NCBI RefSeq assembly: GCF_014217875.1
Contig: NZ_CP059060.1
Span: 620,001 to 684,000, forward strand
Length of the DNA: 64,000 nucleotides
Direction: 5' to 3'
From: Synechococcus sp. LTW-R
GTDB lineage: Bacteria; Cyanobacteriota; Cyanobacteriia; PCC-6307; Cyanobiaceae
A program made the translations under genes and the position numbers. This document shows, one piece after another, positions 31,525 to 43,658 of the stretch. Every line of letters starts with the position of its first letter. Position 1 is the stretch's first letter. A model generated the notes under the pieces. It saw only the letters and a program-made list of their open reading frames with translations, did not search any database and was not told where the DNA came from.

Positions 31525-33156
31525 CTGAACCAGCCCCTGACCCAGGACGCATTTCACTTCGATTCCATCGCGGACGGTCTGGCCGCGATCCGCAATGGCG
31601 AGATGGTCGTGGTGGTGGACGACGAGAACCGCGAAAACGAAGGCGATCTGATTTGCGCCGCTCAGTTCGCCACCCCTGAGCAGATCAATTTCATGGCCAC
31701 CGAAGCCCGGGGCCTGATCTGCCTGGCCATGGAAGGGGAGCGGCTTGATGAGCTGGATCTGCCCTTGATGGTGGATCGCAACACCGACAGCAACCAGACG
31801 GCCTTCACGGTCAGTGTGGATGCCGGCCCCGAGAACGGGGTGTCGACGGGGATTTCCGCAGAAGACCGGGCCCGCACGATCCAAGTGGCCATCCACCCAG
31901 ACACCCGCCCCAACGACCTAAGGCGTCCGGGTCACATCTTCCCGCTGCGGGCCAAGCAGGGGGGCGTCCTCAAGCGTGCCGGCCACACCGAGGCCGCCGT
32001 CGACCTGGCTCGGATGGCAGGGCTCTACCCAGCGGGCGTCATTTGCGAGATCCAGAACGCCGACGGGTCCATGGCCCGATTCCCGCAACTGGCGGAGTAC
32101 GCGCAGCTCCACGGCCTGCGCTTCATCAACATCGCCGATCTGATTCGCTACCGCCTCGATACGGAGCGCTTTGTGCGCCGGCAGGCCGAAGCGATGTTGC
32201 CCAGCGCCTTCGGTCAATTCCGTGCCATCGGCTATCGCAATGAACTCGATGGCTCCGACCACGTCGCCATCGTCAAGGGCAATCCTGAACAGTCCTCGGG
32301 TCCCGTCCTGGTGCGGGTACACAGCGAATGTCTCACCGGCGATGCCTTCGGCTCCTTGCGCTGTGATTGCCGCCCGCAACTGGAGTCAGCCCTGCGGATG
32401 ATCGAGGAGGCCGGCGAGGGCGTCGTTGTTTACCTGCGGCAAGAGGGCCGTGGCATCGGCCTGATCAACAAGTTGAAGGCCTATTCACTGCAGGACGGCG
32501 GCCTGGACACCGTCGAAGCCAATGAGCGCCTTGGATTCCCCGCCGATCTGCGCAACTACGGCGTGGGGGCACAGATCCTCAGTGATTTGGGCATTCACCG
32601 GCTGAAGTTGATCACCAATAACCCGCGCAAAATCGCCGGTCTCGGGGGTTACGGCCTCGAAGTGGTCGACAGGGTTCCGCTGGTCATGGATCCAGGCCAA
32701 CACAACGTCAATTACCTGCAAACCAAGCAGGCCAAATTGGGGCACCTGATGGACACCGGAGCTACCCATGGCCCCGCGGCCGTCCTGGCCTGGAAGCCGA
32801 GCTCTGGCCATGACGAAGCGACGAGCGCGACCCTCTTTCAAGAACTCTCCAGCTGGGCCGATCAGCAGGGGCTCGACCTGGAGCGCGAAGAGCACTCCCG
32901 GGTGCTGGCGCTGATGGATCAACCGGAGCTCGCGGTGCTCGTCAGCGGAGGGACCGCGGAGTCACTGCAGCACATTCTCAAGAGGATGTCGGCATGGCCC
33001 CAGACGCAAAGCGTGAGCCTGCTGCTCGCTCCTGATGCCCAGCGCAGCTCACACCCCAGCAACACCCTGGAGGCGCAGCGACGTCCCCTGCAGGAATTGC
33101 AGTCGGGCCATGCGGGTGTCCCCCTCGAAAGCGGAGCCCTGCTGCGCTGGTGTTAA
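31525..33156 (+). CDS. ribBA: Bifunctional 3,4-dihydroxy-2-butanone-4-phosphate synthase / GTP cyclohydrolase II
   Basis: RibBA makes both precursors of riboflavin. The N-terminal RibB part has [16 protein letters not shown] and the C-terminal RibA part has the zinc Cys cluster ([14 protein letters not shown]), RQEGRGIGL and NNPRKIAGL. The first ATG (31603) would delete the first helix of RibB. The frame is open back to a TAG at 31510 and contains no ATG, GTG or TTG there, so I propose CTG at 31525, which yields a family-like N-terminus ([20 protein letters not shown]) and 543 aa. About 115 residues follow the RibA core, an extension that I believe is common in cyanobacterial RibBA and of unknown role. 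Confidence 0.88.
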   Translation: MNQPLTQDAFHFDSIADGLAAIRNGEMVVVVDDENRENEGDLICAAQFATPEQINFMATEARGLICLAMEGERLDELDLPLMVDRNTDSNQTAFTVSVDAGPENGVSTGISAEDRARTIQVAIHPDTRPNDLRRPGHIFPLRAKQGGVLKRAGHTEAAVDLARMAGLYPAGVICEIQNADGSMARFPQLAEYAQLHGLRFINIADLIRYRLDTERFVRRQAEAMLPSAFGQFRAIGYRNELDGSDHVAIVKGNPEQSSGPVLVRVHSECLTGDAFGSLRCDCRPQLESALRMIEEAGEGVVVYLRQEGRGIGLINKLKAYSLQDGGLDTVEANERLGFPADLRNYGVGAQILSDLGIHRLKLITNNPRKIAGLGGYGLEVVDRVPLVMDPGQHNVNYLQTKQAKLGHLMDTGATHGPAAVLAWKPSSGHDEATSATLFQELSSWADQQGLDLEREEHSRVLALMDQPELAVLVSGGTAESLQHILKRMSAWPQTQSVSLLLAPDAQRSSHPSNTLEAQRRPLQELQSGHAGVPLESGALLRWC

Positions 33157-33186
33157 GCGCAACAGGGCTCTGAGGGTTGGGTTCAA

Positions 33187-33205
33187 GGGGCTGTCCGCCA
33201 GCCCC
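33187..33205. terminator. GC-rich hairpin between convergent ribBA and ppiB
   Basis: GGGGCTG and CAGCCCC form a 7-bp stem with a 5-base loop in the 56-bp gap between the ribBA and cyclophilin stops. No T-run follows on either strand, so it is at best an atypical bidirectional terminator. Confidence 0.35.
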
Positions 33206-33212
33206 AGCTGAA

Positions 33213-33653
33213 TCAGCCTTGGATGGTGACCTTGTTGATGCGGCTGCCGTTCTTGAGGGCTAGCACCACATCCATGTTTCCGGTGTGACCGAAGACGGTG
33301 TGGACGCCGTCGAGGTGGGGCTGGGCTTCGTGGCAGATGTAGAACTGCGAGCCACCGGTGTTCTTGCCGGCGTGGGCCATAGCCAGGGTGCCGGCCTGGT
33401 GCTTCTGCGCGTTGATCTCGCAGTCGATCTGATAGCCAGGACCGCCGGTTCCGGCCATGCCACGGGCGCCTTCACGGCTGTTGGGGCAACCGCCCTGGGC
33501 CATGAAGCCAGGGATCACTCGGTGAAAGGCCAGGCCGTCATAGAAGCCGTCCTTGGCCAGTTTCACGAAGTTGGCCACGGTGTTGGGCGCGTCGGCTTCG
33601 AACAGTTCCAGTTCGATCGTGCCGGCGTCGGTCTCCATCACGGCTTTGGTCAC
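33213..33653 (-). CDS. Cyclophilin-type peptidyl-prolyl cis-trans isomerase
   Basis: The 146-aa cytoplasmic cyclophilin contains the core active-site residues: [15 protein letters not shown] (catalytic Arg), GSQFYIC and the [11 protein letters not shown] strand; the usual Trp site in human CypA is replaced by His ([13 protein letters not shown]), as often in bacterial forms. There is no signal peptide. The start is GTG ([15 protein letters not shown]). It is divergent from mtnP. It resembles PpiB, but several cyclophilin paralogues are usual, so no symbol is assigned. Confidence 0.93.
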   Translation of the reverse strand: MTKAVMETDAGTIELELFEADAPNTVANFVKLAKDGFYDGLAFHRVIPGFMAQGGCPNSREGARGMAGTGGPGYQIDCEINAQKHQAGTLAMAHAGKNTGGSQFYICHEAQPHLDGVHTVFGHTGNMDVVLALKNGSRINKVTIQG

Positions 33654-33722
33654 GGTGAGATCGTCAGCAAACCGCCTCAGTATGGGCGCTCCGGTAGAAG
33701 TGATGGGGTCTGATCAGTGGTG

Positions 33723-34634
33723 ATGTCCGTCCCCCATTCCGTTGACCTCAGCCAAGCCCGCCTTGGGGTGCTCGGCGGCAGCGGGCTCTACGCGATGGAG
33801 GGTCTGGAGGACATCCAAGAACTGACGGTTGACACGCCCTTCGGCGCCCCGTCGGATCAGCTGCGGCTGGGTCGCTTGGGCGGAATGGAGGTGGTCTTCC
33901 TGGCCCGCCACGGCCGCCACCACACCTTCCTACCGACGGAAGTGCCCTACCGGGCCAATATCTGGGCGATGCGCTCCCTCGGCGTGCGCTGGATCCTCTC
34001 TCCCTCCGCGGTTGGCTCCCTGCAACAGGAGATTCCGCCCCTGGACATGGTGGTCCCCGATCAATTCATCGATCGCACCCGGGATCGCCCCAAGAGCTTC
34101 TTCGGCGAAGGCGCCGTGGCCCACGTCGCCCTGGCGGACCCCTTCTGCCCGAGCCTGAGCCGCGTCTTGGCGGATGTCGCCGACAGCCTGATGCCCGAGG
34201 GCCGGACCCTGCACCGCGGCGGCACCTACCTCTGCATGGAAGGTCCGGCCTTCTCCACCCGCGCTGAGTCGAACCTCTATCGCAGCTGGGGCTGTTCGGT
34301 GATCGGGATGACGAACCACACCGAAGCCCGGCTGGCCCGTGAGGCAGAAATCGCCTACGCCACCCTGGCGATGGCCACGGACTACGACTGTTGGTATGCC
34401 GACCACGACAGCGTGACCGTCGAGATGGTCATCGGCAATCTCAAGGCCAATGCAGCCCTGGCGACCCAGATCGTCAAAACCACCGCTGAACGGATCGCAG
34501 CCCTCAGGCCGGCCAGTGCGGCCCACCACGCCCTGCAGGATGCGCTGATGACGCCGGCCGATCAGGTTCCGGCGGCCACTCGGCGGAAGCTCAATCTGTT
34601 CACCGAGCCCTATTGGGGGGCGTTTACGGGCTAG
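33723..34634 (+). CDS. mtnP: S-methyl-5'-thioadenosine phosphorylase
   Basis: This purine phosphorylase cleaves methylthioadenosine, a by-product of polyamine and AdoMet metabolism. Key motifs are [15 protein letters not shown] (phosphate binding), [42 protein letters not shown] and [18 protein letters not shown]. Two GTG codons precede the ATG at 33723 in frame; the ATG is preferred, giving 303 aa. The end overlaps the stop of murQ (tail to tail). Confidence 0.92.
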   Translation: MSVPHSVDLSQARLGVLGGSGLYAMEGLEDIQELTVDTPFGAPSDQLRLGRLGGMEVVFLARHGRHHTFLPTEVPYRANIWAMRSLGVRWILSPSAVGSLQQEIPPLDMVVPDQFIDRTRDRPKSFFGEGAVAHVALADPFCPSLSRVLADVADSLMPEGRTLHRGGTYLCMEGPAFSTRAESNLYRSWGCSVIGMTNHTEARLAREAEIAYATLAMATDYDCWYADHDSVTVEMVIGNLKANAALATQIVKTTAERIAALRPASAAHHALQDALMTPADQVPAATRRKLNLFTEPYWGAFTG

Positions 34635-35548
34635 GCGCTTAACGCCTGCCGCAGGTTGCCGCCGCAGTTCTCGAGTAATTGGCGGGCTGCGGTCAGATTG
34701 AGGGAGCGCTGGGCCATCACCAGGGCGAGCTTGACGGAGCCCCCACTGGCGTCCAGCAGGGCCCGGCCTTGGTCCCGGCTGACACCAGCGAGGTCGGCCA
34801 GGATCCTGAGGGCTCGGTCCTCGAGTTTGCTGTTGGTGACCGCCACGTCGACCATGCGGTTGCCATAGACCTTGCCAAGGCGAACCATCACGCCGGTGCT
34901 CAGGATGTTGAGCGCCATCTTCGTGGCAGTCCCGGCCTTCAGACGGGTCGAACCCGTCAGCACCTCTGGACCCGTGATCAGGCGAATGTCGATCGCGCAG
35001 GGCATGGGGACCTGTTCGGCAGGAACACAGGCCATGGCGATGGCTAAGGCACCGAGGGAGTTGGCGTAGTGCAGCGCGCCATGGACATAGGGCGTGGTCC
35101 CGCCAGCCGCGATGCCCACCAGGGCATCCTTTGGTCCGAAATTGCGTTCCTCAAGATCCGCCTGGCCGGCTTCGAACCGGTCCTCAAGGCCCTCGGAACT
35201 GCGCAGCAGCGCTGGGCTGCCTCCAGCCAAGACCCCTTGAACCAGCTCCGGCGGGCTGCAAAAGGTTGGCGGGCACTCGGCTGCATCCAACACACCGAGG
35301 CGCCCAGAGGTGCCGGCCCCCAGATAAAAGAGACGCCCTCCGGCCTGAAGGCGCTCAGCGATGGCCTCAATCGCCTCAGCTAACGCAGCGGAGGCACCTG
35401 CAACGGCTTCCTGGGGTTTGCGATCTTCCGCCACAAACACCCCGACGAGCTCCTCGGTGCTGAGGGCGTCAAAGTCCGTACTCGCGGGATTGACCTGTTC
35501 GGTCAGCAGATGCCCCCGCTGAACGTCCTCGAACGCGGAGGGACTCAC
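34631..35548 (-). CDS. murQ: N-acetylmuramic acid 6-phosphate etherase
   Basis: MurQ removes the lactyl ether from MurNAc-6-phosphate, used in recycling peptidoglycan sugars. The SIS domain is evident: [23 protein letters not shown], with [13 protein letters not shown], then the C-terminal [18 protein letters not shown] and a UBA-like helical end. The start is GTG, overlapping the stop of the DUF3110 gene (GTGA). At 305 aa it is complete. No MurNAc transporter or MurNAc kinase is adjacent, so the source of its substrate is not obvious from the window. Confidence 0.93.
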   Translation of the reverse strand: MSPSAFEDVQRGHLLTEQVNPASTDFDALSTEELVGVFVAEDRKPQEAVAGASAALAEAIEAIAERLQAGGRLFYLGAGTSGRLGVLDAAECPPTFCSPPELVQGVLAGGSPALLRSSEGLEDRFEAGQADLEERNFGPKDALVGIAAGGTTPYVHGALHYANSLGALAIAMACVPAEQVPMPCAIDIRLITGPEVLTGSTRLKAGTATKMALNILSTGVMVRLGKVYGNRMVDVAVTNSKLEDRALRILADLAGVSRDQGRALLDASGGSVKLALVMAQRSLNLTAARQLLENCGGNLRQALSA

Positions 35549-35985
35549 AGCAATCCCTCGAGGCGGCGGCGGAAGTCCTCCAGTTCGCTGTTATCGGTGC
35601 TGATGGGCTCCTCCGCCGGTGCGGCAGGTGCTTCGGCGGTCTGAGTGGCCTCCTGACCGGGCTCGGGCTGGTCCCGCCAGGTGGTCACGTCCATATTTTT
35701 TTCGGGGGGCGCAATCAGCAGGCGTTCTTCTGCGGTCTGGGGGAGAAAACCGCTCGGAACGAAGCGAGCCTCATAGCCAGCGCTTGCGCAGAACTCCTCC
35801 ATCTCGCGCCGATCGATGGCGTCCACCGTGGGCATCGGGAAGTCTTGCGCTTCCAACAGGCCGGCGTATCGCTCCGCATCATCCCGATCCTCAAAGAGGA
35901 GGACCACGGTGGAGCCATTCAGTTCCAGCGAGTGGATGCCCTCGTTCTCGCTGCCAGCGTCAAAGAGCAGAACGTGAACCGACAT
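35545..35985 (-). CDS. DUF3110 family protein
   Basis: From the ATG at 35983-35985 the product (146 aa) starts MSVHVLLFDAGSENEGIHSL and has the DUF3110 pattern (VVLLFEDRDDAERYAGLLEAQDFPMP) found across cyanobacteria and plastids. The C-terminal third is acidic and Ala/Pro/Glu-rich, probably disordered, closing with [11 protein letters not shown]. No activity is known. It overlaps murQ by four bases and follows the dnaJ gene, so it may share the dnaK3-dnaJ transcript. Confidence 0.83.
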   Translation of the reverse strand: MSVHVLLFDAGSENEGIHSLELNGSTVVLLFEDRDDAERYAGLLEAQDFPMPTVDAIDRREMEEFCASAGYEARFVPSGFLPQTAEERLLIAPPEKNMDVTTWRDQPEPGQEATQTAEAPAAPAEEPISTDNSELEDFRRRLEGLL

Positions 35986-36014
35986 CACAAACGCACGGGT
36001 CAATCCGCAGTCTC

Positions 36015-36950
36015 TCACTGATTGACCGCGCGATCACGGCCACCATCAATTTCCTCAGCGAGCTGTTGCAGCCTGCGATACAGGGCTTCTTCGGCCTCGG
36101 TCAGCCCCTGGGGGACGACCAGACGAATCTCGACCAGCTGATCGCCCCGTTGGTCGAAGCGGCTCAAGCCACGCGCGCGCAAACGCAGCAGCCGGCCGCT
36201 TGAGGATCCAGGCGGAATGCGCAGCTGCACCGGACCATCCAGGGTGGGGACGACGGCCGTACAGCCCAAAGCCCCCTCCGCGGGGGAGAGCTCTAGTTGG
36301 TAGTGAACCCGCAAGCCATCAATGCGTAAACCGTCGTCCGTGCGGACACGCAGCTGCAAGAAATGGTCCCGGCCACCGGGGGCCACCCCAGCCAGGCGAA
36401 GCCGCCAGCCGTCACCGGCCATGGCTGGCGTCCAGACCTCGATCGCCGTCCCGTCTGGGAGTTCCAGCTCGATGCGAACTCCCTGAAGGGCCTGCTCAGG
36501 CGTGAGGTCGACCACCGATTCGAGCTCCTCGCTCGCGACCACAGGGGGCGGTGGCGGTGGCACCGGTGGGGTCACATCACCCGGCGGGTCTTCTTGGTAT
36601 GGCTCCTCCTCGGAGTCGTACTGGGCAGAACGTCGAGTTTCCCGATGGAACACGTCGTCCAGATAGTCCTCGAAGTCGGGGAAACCGGTGGCGAAGGGAT
36701 CTAAGCCCGCCGCTGCTGCTGCGGCTTCATCCAGTCCGGCCTCCCATTGCTGCCGCCTCTGGGGGTCACTGAGAACGGCGTAGGCCTCGTTGACCGCCTT
36801 GAACTGTTCCTCGGCATGGGGATCATCCCCATTCAGGTCGGGGTGCCAACGCCGAGCTTGTTGGCGAAAGGCGCGTTTTAACGAGGAGGCATCCGCCCCT
36901 GGATCAAGGCCGAGGACGGCCCAGTAGTTGATGCTGCCCGTCTCGGACAT
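36015..36950 (-). CDS. DnaJ-type co-chaperone (DnaJ3-like)
   Basis: The N-terminal J-domain (residues ~8-70) has the HPD motif in WHPDLNGDDP, followed by a Pro/Glu-rich linker and a DnaJ C-terminal substrate-binding domain (DLTPEQALQGVRIELELPDG, then VQLRIPPGSSSGRLLRLRARGL). There is no Cys-rich zinc domain, so it is a type II J-protein. It follows dnaK3 with a 17-bp gap; Synechocystis has the same dnaK3-dnaJ arrangement, so this is the likely partner. The ATG at 36950 (311 aa) is preferred over a GTG four codons upstream. Confidence 0.9.
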   Translation of the reverse strand: MSETGSINYWAVLGLDPGADASSLKRAFRQQARRWHPDLNGDDPHAEEQFKAVNEAYAVLSDPQRRQQWEAGLDEAAAAAAGLDPFATGFPDFEDYLDDVFHRETRRSAQYDSEEEPYQEDPPGDVTPPVPPPPPPVVASEELESVVDLTPEQALQGVRIELELPDGTAIEVWTPAMAGDGWRLRLAGVAPGGRDHFLQLRVRTDDGLRIDGLRVHYQLELSPAEGALGCTAVVPTLDGPVQLRIPPGSSSGRLLRLRARGLSRFDQRGDQLVEIRLVVPQGLTEAEEALYRRLQQLAEEIDGGRDRAVNQ

Positions 36951-36967
36951 CACAGGACTCACCTCCG

Positions 36968-39337
<2,370 letters not shown>

Positions 39338-39411
39338 CTGCGTTCCTGCGCCCTGGGGCCATCCACGTTGTCCTCCAAAGCTAACGGCAATAGGGCAGAG
39401 GGATAGATTCC

Positions 39412-39419
39412 TAGGAGGT
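39412..39419 (+). promoter_or_regulatory. Strong Shine-Dalgarno site for pstC
   Basis: TAGGAGGT, near-perfect complementarity to the 16S anti-SD, lies ten bases before the pstC ATG. It stands out because most genes in this window show weak or no such site, suggesting high translation of the phosphate transporter when transcribed. I could not identify a convincing Pho box in the 92-bp dnaK3-pstC gap. Confidence 0.7.
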
Positions 39420-39429
39420 TAAGAACCCC

Positions 39430-40383
39430 ATGGCCAGGAGTCCGCGCCTTGAGCTCTTCGCCTTGCGGCGTCGGTCTGCCTCCGAACGGGCCGCTGACCG
39501 TGGTTTTCAGCACTTGGCCGTGGCCCTCGCTGGGGCCGTGGGCTTGCTGGTCTTTGCCATCCTCCTGACCGTCTTCAGCGGTGCCTGGGAGGCGATTCAG
39601 ACCTTTGGTCTGTCCTTCATCACGACATCGGACTGGAATCCGATCAGTGAGCACTACGGCGCCTTCACGGCGATCTACGGCACCCTGGTCAGCTCTGGCG
39701 TGGCCCTCTTGATCGCGGTTCCCCTCGGCGTGGGCACAGCGATCTTTCTGACGGAAAACATCATTCCCAAGGGCATCCGCGAGGTGTTGGGGGTGATGGT
39801 GGAGCTCCTAGCGGCCATTCCATCGGTGGTCCTTGGCCTGTGGGCCATCGTCGTGATGGAGCCCTTCCTGCGCCCCTTCCTGACGGATCTGCACCGTTAC
39901 CTGGGCTGGATCCCGTTGTTTTCAACGGAGCCGCAGGGCCCGGGCATGGCGCCAGCCTCACTGATCCTGGTGGTGATGATCCTGCCGATCATCACTGCCA
40001 TCTCCCGGGATGCCCTCAGGCAAGTACCCGACGGGCTGAGGCAGGCGGCCTACGGCATCGGGACCACGCGCTGGGGCGCCATCTTTCAGGTCATGCTCCC
40101 GGCGGCCATCTCAGGCATCACCGGTGGGGTGATGTTGGCGTTGGGCCGGGCGATGGGCGAAACCATGGCCGTGACCATGATCATCGGCAACTCCAACAAC
40201 TTCAGCTTCAGCCTTTTGGCCCCGGCCAACACGATCTCCTCGATGTTGGCCAACCAATTCGGTGAAGCGGACGGCATTCAGGTGTCTGCCCTGATGTACG
40301 CGGCCTTGGTCTTGATGCTGATGACCTTGCTGGTGAACCTGCTCGCCCAGCAGGTGGTGAAGCGACTGAGCTTGAAGTACTGA
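39430..40383 (+). CDS. pstC: Phosphate ABC transporter permease PstC
   Basis: PstC is one of two membrane subunits of the high-affinity phosphate importer. The 317-aa protein has about six hydrophobic segments (e.g. LAVALAGAVGLLVFAILLTVF near the N-terminus) and the permease EAA-type loop DGLRQAAYGIGTTRWGAIFQVMLP. The order pstC-pstA-pstB continues downstream with three to 23 bp spacing. No pstS (phosphate-binding protein) or phoBR lies in the window, so the binding protein must be encoded elsewhere. Confidence 0.95.
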   Translation: MARSPRLELFALRRRSASERAADRGFQHLAVALAGAVGLLVFAILLTVFSGAWEAIQTFGLSFITTSDWNPISEHYGAFTAIYGTLVSSGVALLIAVPLGVGTAIFLTENIIPKGIREVLGVMVELLAAIPSVVLGLWAIVVMEPFLRPFLTDLHRYLGWIPLFSTEPQGPGMAPASLILVVMILPIITAISRDALRQVPDGLRQAAYGIGTTRWGAIFQVMLPAAISGITGGVMLALGRAMGETMAVTMIIGNSNNFSFSLLAPANTISSMLANQFGEADGIQVSALMYAALVLMLMTLLVNLLAQQVVKRLSLKY

Positions 40384-40386
40384 GCC

Positions 40387-41268
40387 ATGACGCTTTCTCA
40401 GCACGGTTCTCTTCGGTACCGCAACGGTCTCTCCCGGAACATCTGGAACCGGGTGTTTACGTCCATTGCGGCCCTCTTCACCGGTCTGGCGGTCCTCCCC
40501 CTGGTCTTGGTGCTGGCCTATGTCCTGATCAAGGGCGGATCCTTGATCAATTGGCAGCTGCTCACTGAGCTGCCACCTCCACCCGGCCTAGATGGAGGTG
40601 GCATCGGCAACGCCATCGTCGGCACCCTGCTGATCACGGTGCTGGCCAGCGCGATTGCCATCCCCATCGGCGTGGGTGGTGGGATTTACCTGGCGGAGTA
40701 CTCCCGCTCCGGTGGCTTCGCCCAGTTCGTCCGCTTCGGGACCAACGTGCTCTCCGGTGTCCCCTCGATCATTTGTGGTGTCTTTATTTATGGCCTGATC
40801 GTCAGCACGCGGGCGATCGCCGGCCAGAGCTACAGCGCCATAGCCGGTGGCATGGCCCTGGCGGTGCTGATGATCCCGACGGTGATCAAGACCACCGATG
40901 AAGGTCTCAAGTTGGTCCCCCAGGAACTGCGATGGGGTGCCATGGGCGTTGGGGCCTCCAAGGTCGTGACGATTACCCGGGTCACCCTTCCGGCGGCCTT
41001 CGCTCCGATCGCCACGGGTGTCGTCTTGGGCATTGCCCGGGCCGCCGGAGAAACCGCACCGTTGATCTTCACCGCACTGTTCTCACCGTTCTGGGCGGAT
41101 GGGGTGTTGAACCCAATCGCCTCGATGTCAGTCCTGATCTACAACTACGCGATCATGCCCTACGAGGCCCAGATCTCCCTGGCCTGGGCGGCGTCCTTTG
41201 TGTTGGTGATGATGATCCTGTTGGCCAATCTTTTGGCCCGCTGGATCGGTCGCCTCTCCCGCGCTTGA
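40387..41268 (+). CDS. pstA: Phosphate ABC transporter permease PstA
   Basis: This is the second membrane subunit of the Pst importer. Six predicted hydrophobic segments and the cytoplasmic EAA-like loop [26 protein letters not shown] match PstA; the protein is 293 aa. It starts three bases after pstC stops and is followed 23 bp later by pstB. It pairs with PstC to form the channel. Confidence 0.95.
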   Translation: MTLSQHGSLRYRNGLSRNIWNRVFTSIAALFTGLAVLPLVLVLAYVLIKGGSLINWQLLTELPPPPGLDGGGIGNAIVGTLLITVLASAIAIPIGVGGGIYLAEYSRSGGFAQFVRFGTNVLSGVPSIICGVFIYGLIVSTRAIAGQSYSAIAGGMALAVLMIPTVIKTTDEGLKLVPQELRWGAMGVGASKVVTITRVTLPAAFAPIATGVVLGIARAAGETAPLIFTALFSPFWADGVLNPIASMSVLIYNYAIMPYEAQISLAWAASFVLVMMILLANLLARWIGRLSRA

Positions 41269-41291
41269 TCTTCACCCCCTCACCCAGCCAC

Positions 41292-42107
41292 GTGATCTCC
41301 ACCCCCCAGGCCAGCTCTGATTCCAGCAACGGGGTTTGCCTGTCCCTGCAGGACGTCTCGATTAGCTACGGCAGCAAAGAGGCAGTTCGCGGGGTCTACA
41401 TGGAGATCCCCCGGGGACAGGTCACGGCTTTCATCGGCCCCTCGGGCTGCGGCAAGAGCACGGTGCTGCGGGCCTTGAACCGCATGAACGATCTGATCGA
41501 CGGCTGTTCAATCAAAGGCCGGGTCATCTTCGATCAGCAGGACCTCTACGCCCGGCATGTGGATCCGGTTGAGGTGCGCCGCCGGATTGGGATGGTGTTC
41601 CAAAAGCCCAATCCCTTCCCGAAAAGTATTTACGAAAACATCTCCTTTGGCGCCCGCGTGAATGGCTACAAGGGCGACATGGACGAGCTCGTGGAGCGCT
41701 CCCTTCGCAAAGCTGCCCTCTGGGATGAAACCAAGGACAAGCTCAAGGAAAGCGGTTACGCCCTCTCCGGCGGTCAACAGCAGCGCCTGTGCATTGCACG
41801 AACGATTGCGATTGAGCCCGAGGTGATCCTGATGGACGAACCCTGCTCAGCACTCGATCCGATCTCGACGTTGAAGATCGAGGAAATGATGCACGAGCTG
41901 AAGAAGAACTACACGATCGTGATCGTCACCCACAACATGCAACAGGCCGTTCGGGTGAGCGATTACACCGGTTTCTTCAACGTCAGCCAACGCAGCGATC
42001 GCGATAGCAAGGTGGGAACACTGGTGGAATTTGCTGAGACGGAGCGCATCTTTAACGCACCCAAAGAGCAGGCCACCCAGGACTACGTCACCGGCCGATT
42101 CGGCTAA
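41292..42107 (+). CDS. pstB: Phosphate ABC transporter ATP-binding protein PstB
   Basis: PstB drives the Pst importer. The Walker A motif is GPSGCGKST, the Q-loop region [18 protein letters not shown] is PstB-specific, the signature is LSGGQQQR, and Walker B is [13 protein letters not shown]. From the GTG at 41292 the product is 271 aa, the usual size; the longer open frame (40932) runs through pstA and is a shadow. It is the last gene of the operon, followed by a bidirectional terminator. Confidence 0.96.
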   Translation: MISTPQASSDSSNGVCLSLQDVSISYGSKEAVRGVYMEIPRGQVTAFIGPSGCGKSTVLRALNRMNDLIDGCSIKGRVIFDQQDLYARHVDPVEVRRRIGMVFQKPNPFPKSIYENISFGARVNGYKGDMDELVERSLRKAALWDETKDKLKESGYALSGGQQQRLCIARTIAIEPEVILMDEPCSALDPISTLKIEEMMHELKKNYTIVIVTHNMQQAVRVSDYTGFFNVSQRSDRDSKVGTLVEFAETERIFNAPKEQATQDYVTGRFG

Positions 42108-42131
42108 TTCGGCCATCAACAAATTGGCATG

Positions 42132-42156
42132 AAAAAGCCGCTCAAAGAGCGGCTTT
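42132..42156. terminator. Bidirectional rho-independent terminator (pstB / tRNA-Ser)
   Basis: AAAGCCGCTC and GAGCGGCTTT form a perfect 10-bp stem around a three-base AAA loop. On the minus strand a run of five T follows the stem, the proper form for ending tRNA-Ser; on the plus strand the stem itself ends in TTT, serving pstB less strongly. Confidence 0.85.
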
Positions 42157-42161
42157 CCAAA

Positions 42162-42248
42162 CGGAGAGGGAGGGATTCGAACCCTCGATAGAGTTGCCCC
42201 TATACAGCATTTCCAGTGCTGCGCCTTCGACCACTCGGCCACCTCTCC
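42162..42248 (-). tRNA. tRNA-Ser (anticodon GGA)
   Basis: The minus strand folds as a class II tRNA of 87 nt. The acceptor stem GGAGAGG pairs with CCTCTCC, followed by a G discriminator base as expected for serine. The D arm has GCCGAGTGGT, the anticodon arm GCAGCACTGGAAATGCTG has GGA as anticodon, a long variable arm (ATAGGGGCAACTCTAT) follows, and the T arm contains GGTTCGAATCC. No CCA is encoded. A terminator lies immediately downstream. Confidence 0.95.
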
Positions 42249-42365
42249 GTGAGGGGCTTTTCGCAGCTCCGCCACTGATCCTGGAAGGAGCAGAGGACGT
42301 CGCGGCTGCGCGGGGGCAACGACGAGAATGTAGCAGTCACTGCTCCCCCATTGGATTGCTGCTCC

Positions 42366-42731
42366 ATGCACAGTCACCCGATCACGGTTCATTGGCGCCA
42401 AGAGAACCGCACGATCCAGTTGAACGTGCCCGAAGGCGAGTACATCCTCAGGAGCTTTGAGCAACAGGGAGAACCCCTCCCCTTCAGCTGTCGCAATGGC
42501 TGCTGCACGGCCTGCGCCGTTCGCGTCCTCGACGGTGAGATCGACCAGCGCGAAGCCCTGGGCTTGTCCAAGGACATCCGCAGCCGTGGCTATGGGCTGC
42601 TCTGTGTGGCCCGTGCCACTGGTCCCTTGGAAGTGGAGACCCAGGACGAAGACGAGGTCTATGAGCTGCAGTTCGGCCGCCACTTCGGCCGCGGCAAGGT
42701 GCGCGCCGGCCTGCCCTTGGATGAGGAGTGA
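42366..42731 (+). CDS. [2Fe-2S] ferredoxin with C-terminal extension (FdC2-like)
   Basis: A plant-type ferredoxin core carries the cluster motif SCRNGCCTACAV (C-x4-C-x2-C counting the ligand Cys) and the distal Cys in LLCVARA. An acidic tail of about 25 residues follows the core, which resembles the FdC2-type ferredoxins of cyanobacteria and plants, electron carriers distinct from photosynthetic PetF. The ATG at 42366 (MHSHPITVHW, 121 aa) is preferred to 42351. The gene ends overlapping a possible upstream GTG of the next gene. Its redox partner is unknown. Confidence 0.82.
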   Translation: MHSHPITVHWRQENRTIQLNVPEGEYILRSFEQQGEPLPFSCRNGCCTACAVRVLDGEIDQREALGLSKDIRSRGYGLLCVARATGPLEVETQDEDEVYELQFGRHFGRGKVRAGLPLDEE

Positions 42732-42739
42732 GTCCAGTC

Positions 42740-43630
42740 ATGCAGACCCGTCTCACCGATCAAGCCGCCCAGAACTCCGGCTTAAGCCAGGCCGAGCTGG
42801 AGCGTTTCAGCACGGTAGCCCGCCAGGCGGCAACGGCCGGAGCCCTCGAGCTGAAGCGGCTCTTTGGACGCCTGGAGCGGATCCGCGAAAAGGGCCGTGC
42901 CGGTGACCTCGTCACCGAAGCCGATGTCGCCGCCGAGCAGGCCGTGCTGACGGTGCTGAGCGAAGCCACCCCCGAGTTGGGGGTGTTGGCCGAGGAGAGC
43001 GGCCGCAAGGAAGGGCAGAGCAGTGACCTGCAGTGGTGCGTTGACCCGCTCGATGGGACGACGAACTATGCCCATGGCTATCCCTTCTTCGGAACGTCCA
43101 TCGGCTTGACCTGGCGCGGACAGCCCCTGCTGGGTGCCCTGGCCGTACCGGCCCTGGATCGCCTCTATTGGGCCGCCCCGGGTCTTGGGGCCTGGTGCAA
43201 TGACGCCCCGATCCAGGTCAGCGGCTGCACGAGCCTGGGGGAGTCCCTGCTGGTGACGGGCTTTGCCTATGACCGCCACACCCGCCTGGACAACAACTAC
43301 GCGGAGTTCGCCTACTTCACGCACCGCACCCGCGGCGTCAGGCGTGGCGGCGCCGCGGCGGTGGATCTGGCCTTCGTGGCCCAGGGGCTGCTGGATGGCT
43401 ACTGGGAACGGGGGCTCTCCCCTTGGGACCTCGCCGCCGGCATGGCCCTGGTGGAGCAGGCCGGTGGTGTCGTCTCGGCCTACGACGGATCGCCGGCGGT
43501 GTTGGCCAGCGGAAAACTGATTGCCTGCACCCCTGGACTGCAGCAACCGCTCGTGGATGGTCTCGCGAACTGCAGGCCACTGACCGGGGCCAGTTTTGGC
43601 GCGCCGGAACTGGATCCGCCCACTCCATAG
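42740..43630 (+). CDS. Inositol-monophosphatase family protein
   Basis: The protein has the IMPase/FBPase-like metal-binding motifs: DLVTEADVAAEQAV, LAEESG, WCVDPLDGTTNYAHGYPFF and the C-terminal GLSPWDLAAGMALVEQAGG. Members hydrolyse inositol phosphates, histidinol phosphate or related sugar phosphates; because the next gene is hisZ, a histidinol-phosphatase role is conceivable but this is inference. The start is taken as the ATG at 42740, preceded by a GAGGAG site at 42723-42728; a GTG at 42728 is also possible. About 296 aa. Confidence 0.88.
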   Translation: MQTRLTDQAAQNSGLSQAELERFSTVARQAATAGALELKRLFGRLERIREKGRAGDLVTEADVAAEQAVLTVLSEATPELGVLAEESGRKEGQSSDLQWCVDPLDGTTNYAHGYPFFGTSIGLTWRGQPLLGALAVPALDRLYWAAPGLGAWCNDAPIQVSGCTSLGESLLVTGFAYDRHTRLDNNYAEFAYFTHRTRGVRRGGAAAVDLAFVAQGLLDGYWERGLSPWDLAAGMALVEQAGGVVSAYDGSPAVLASGKLIACTPGLQQPLVDGLANCRPLTGASFGAPELDPPTP

Positions 43631-43658
43631 GATCGGGCGACTTCGACCTGGCCTTGCG

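Noticed and set aside
39338-39429. Pho box upstream of pstC
   Set aside because: I looked for paired CTTAAC-type repeats and found no convincing tandem match; the GTTAAG near the start overlaps the ribosome site region.
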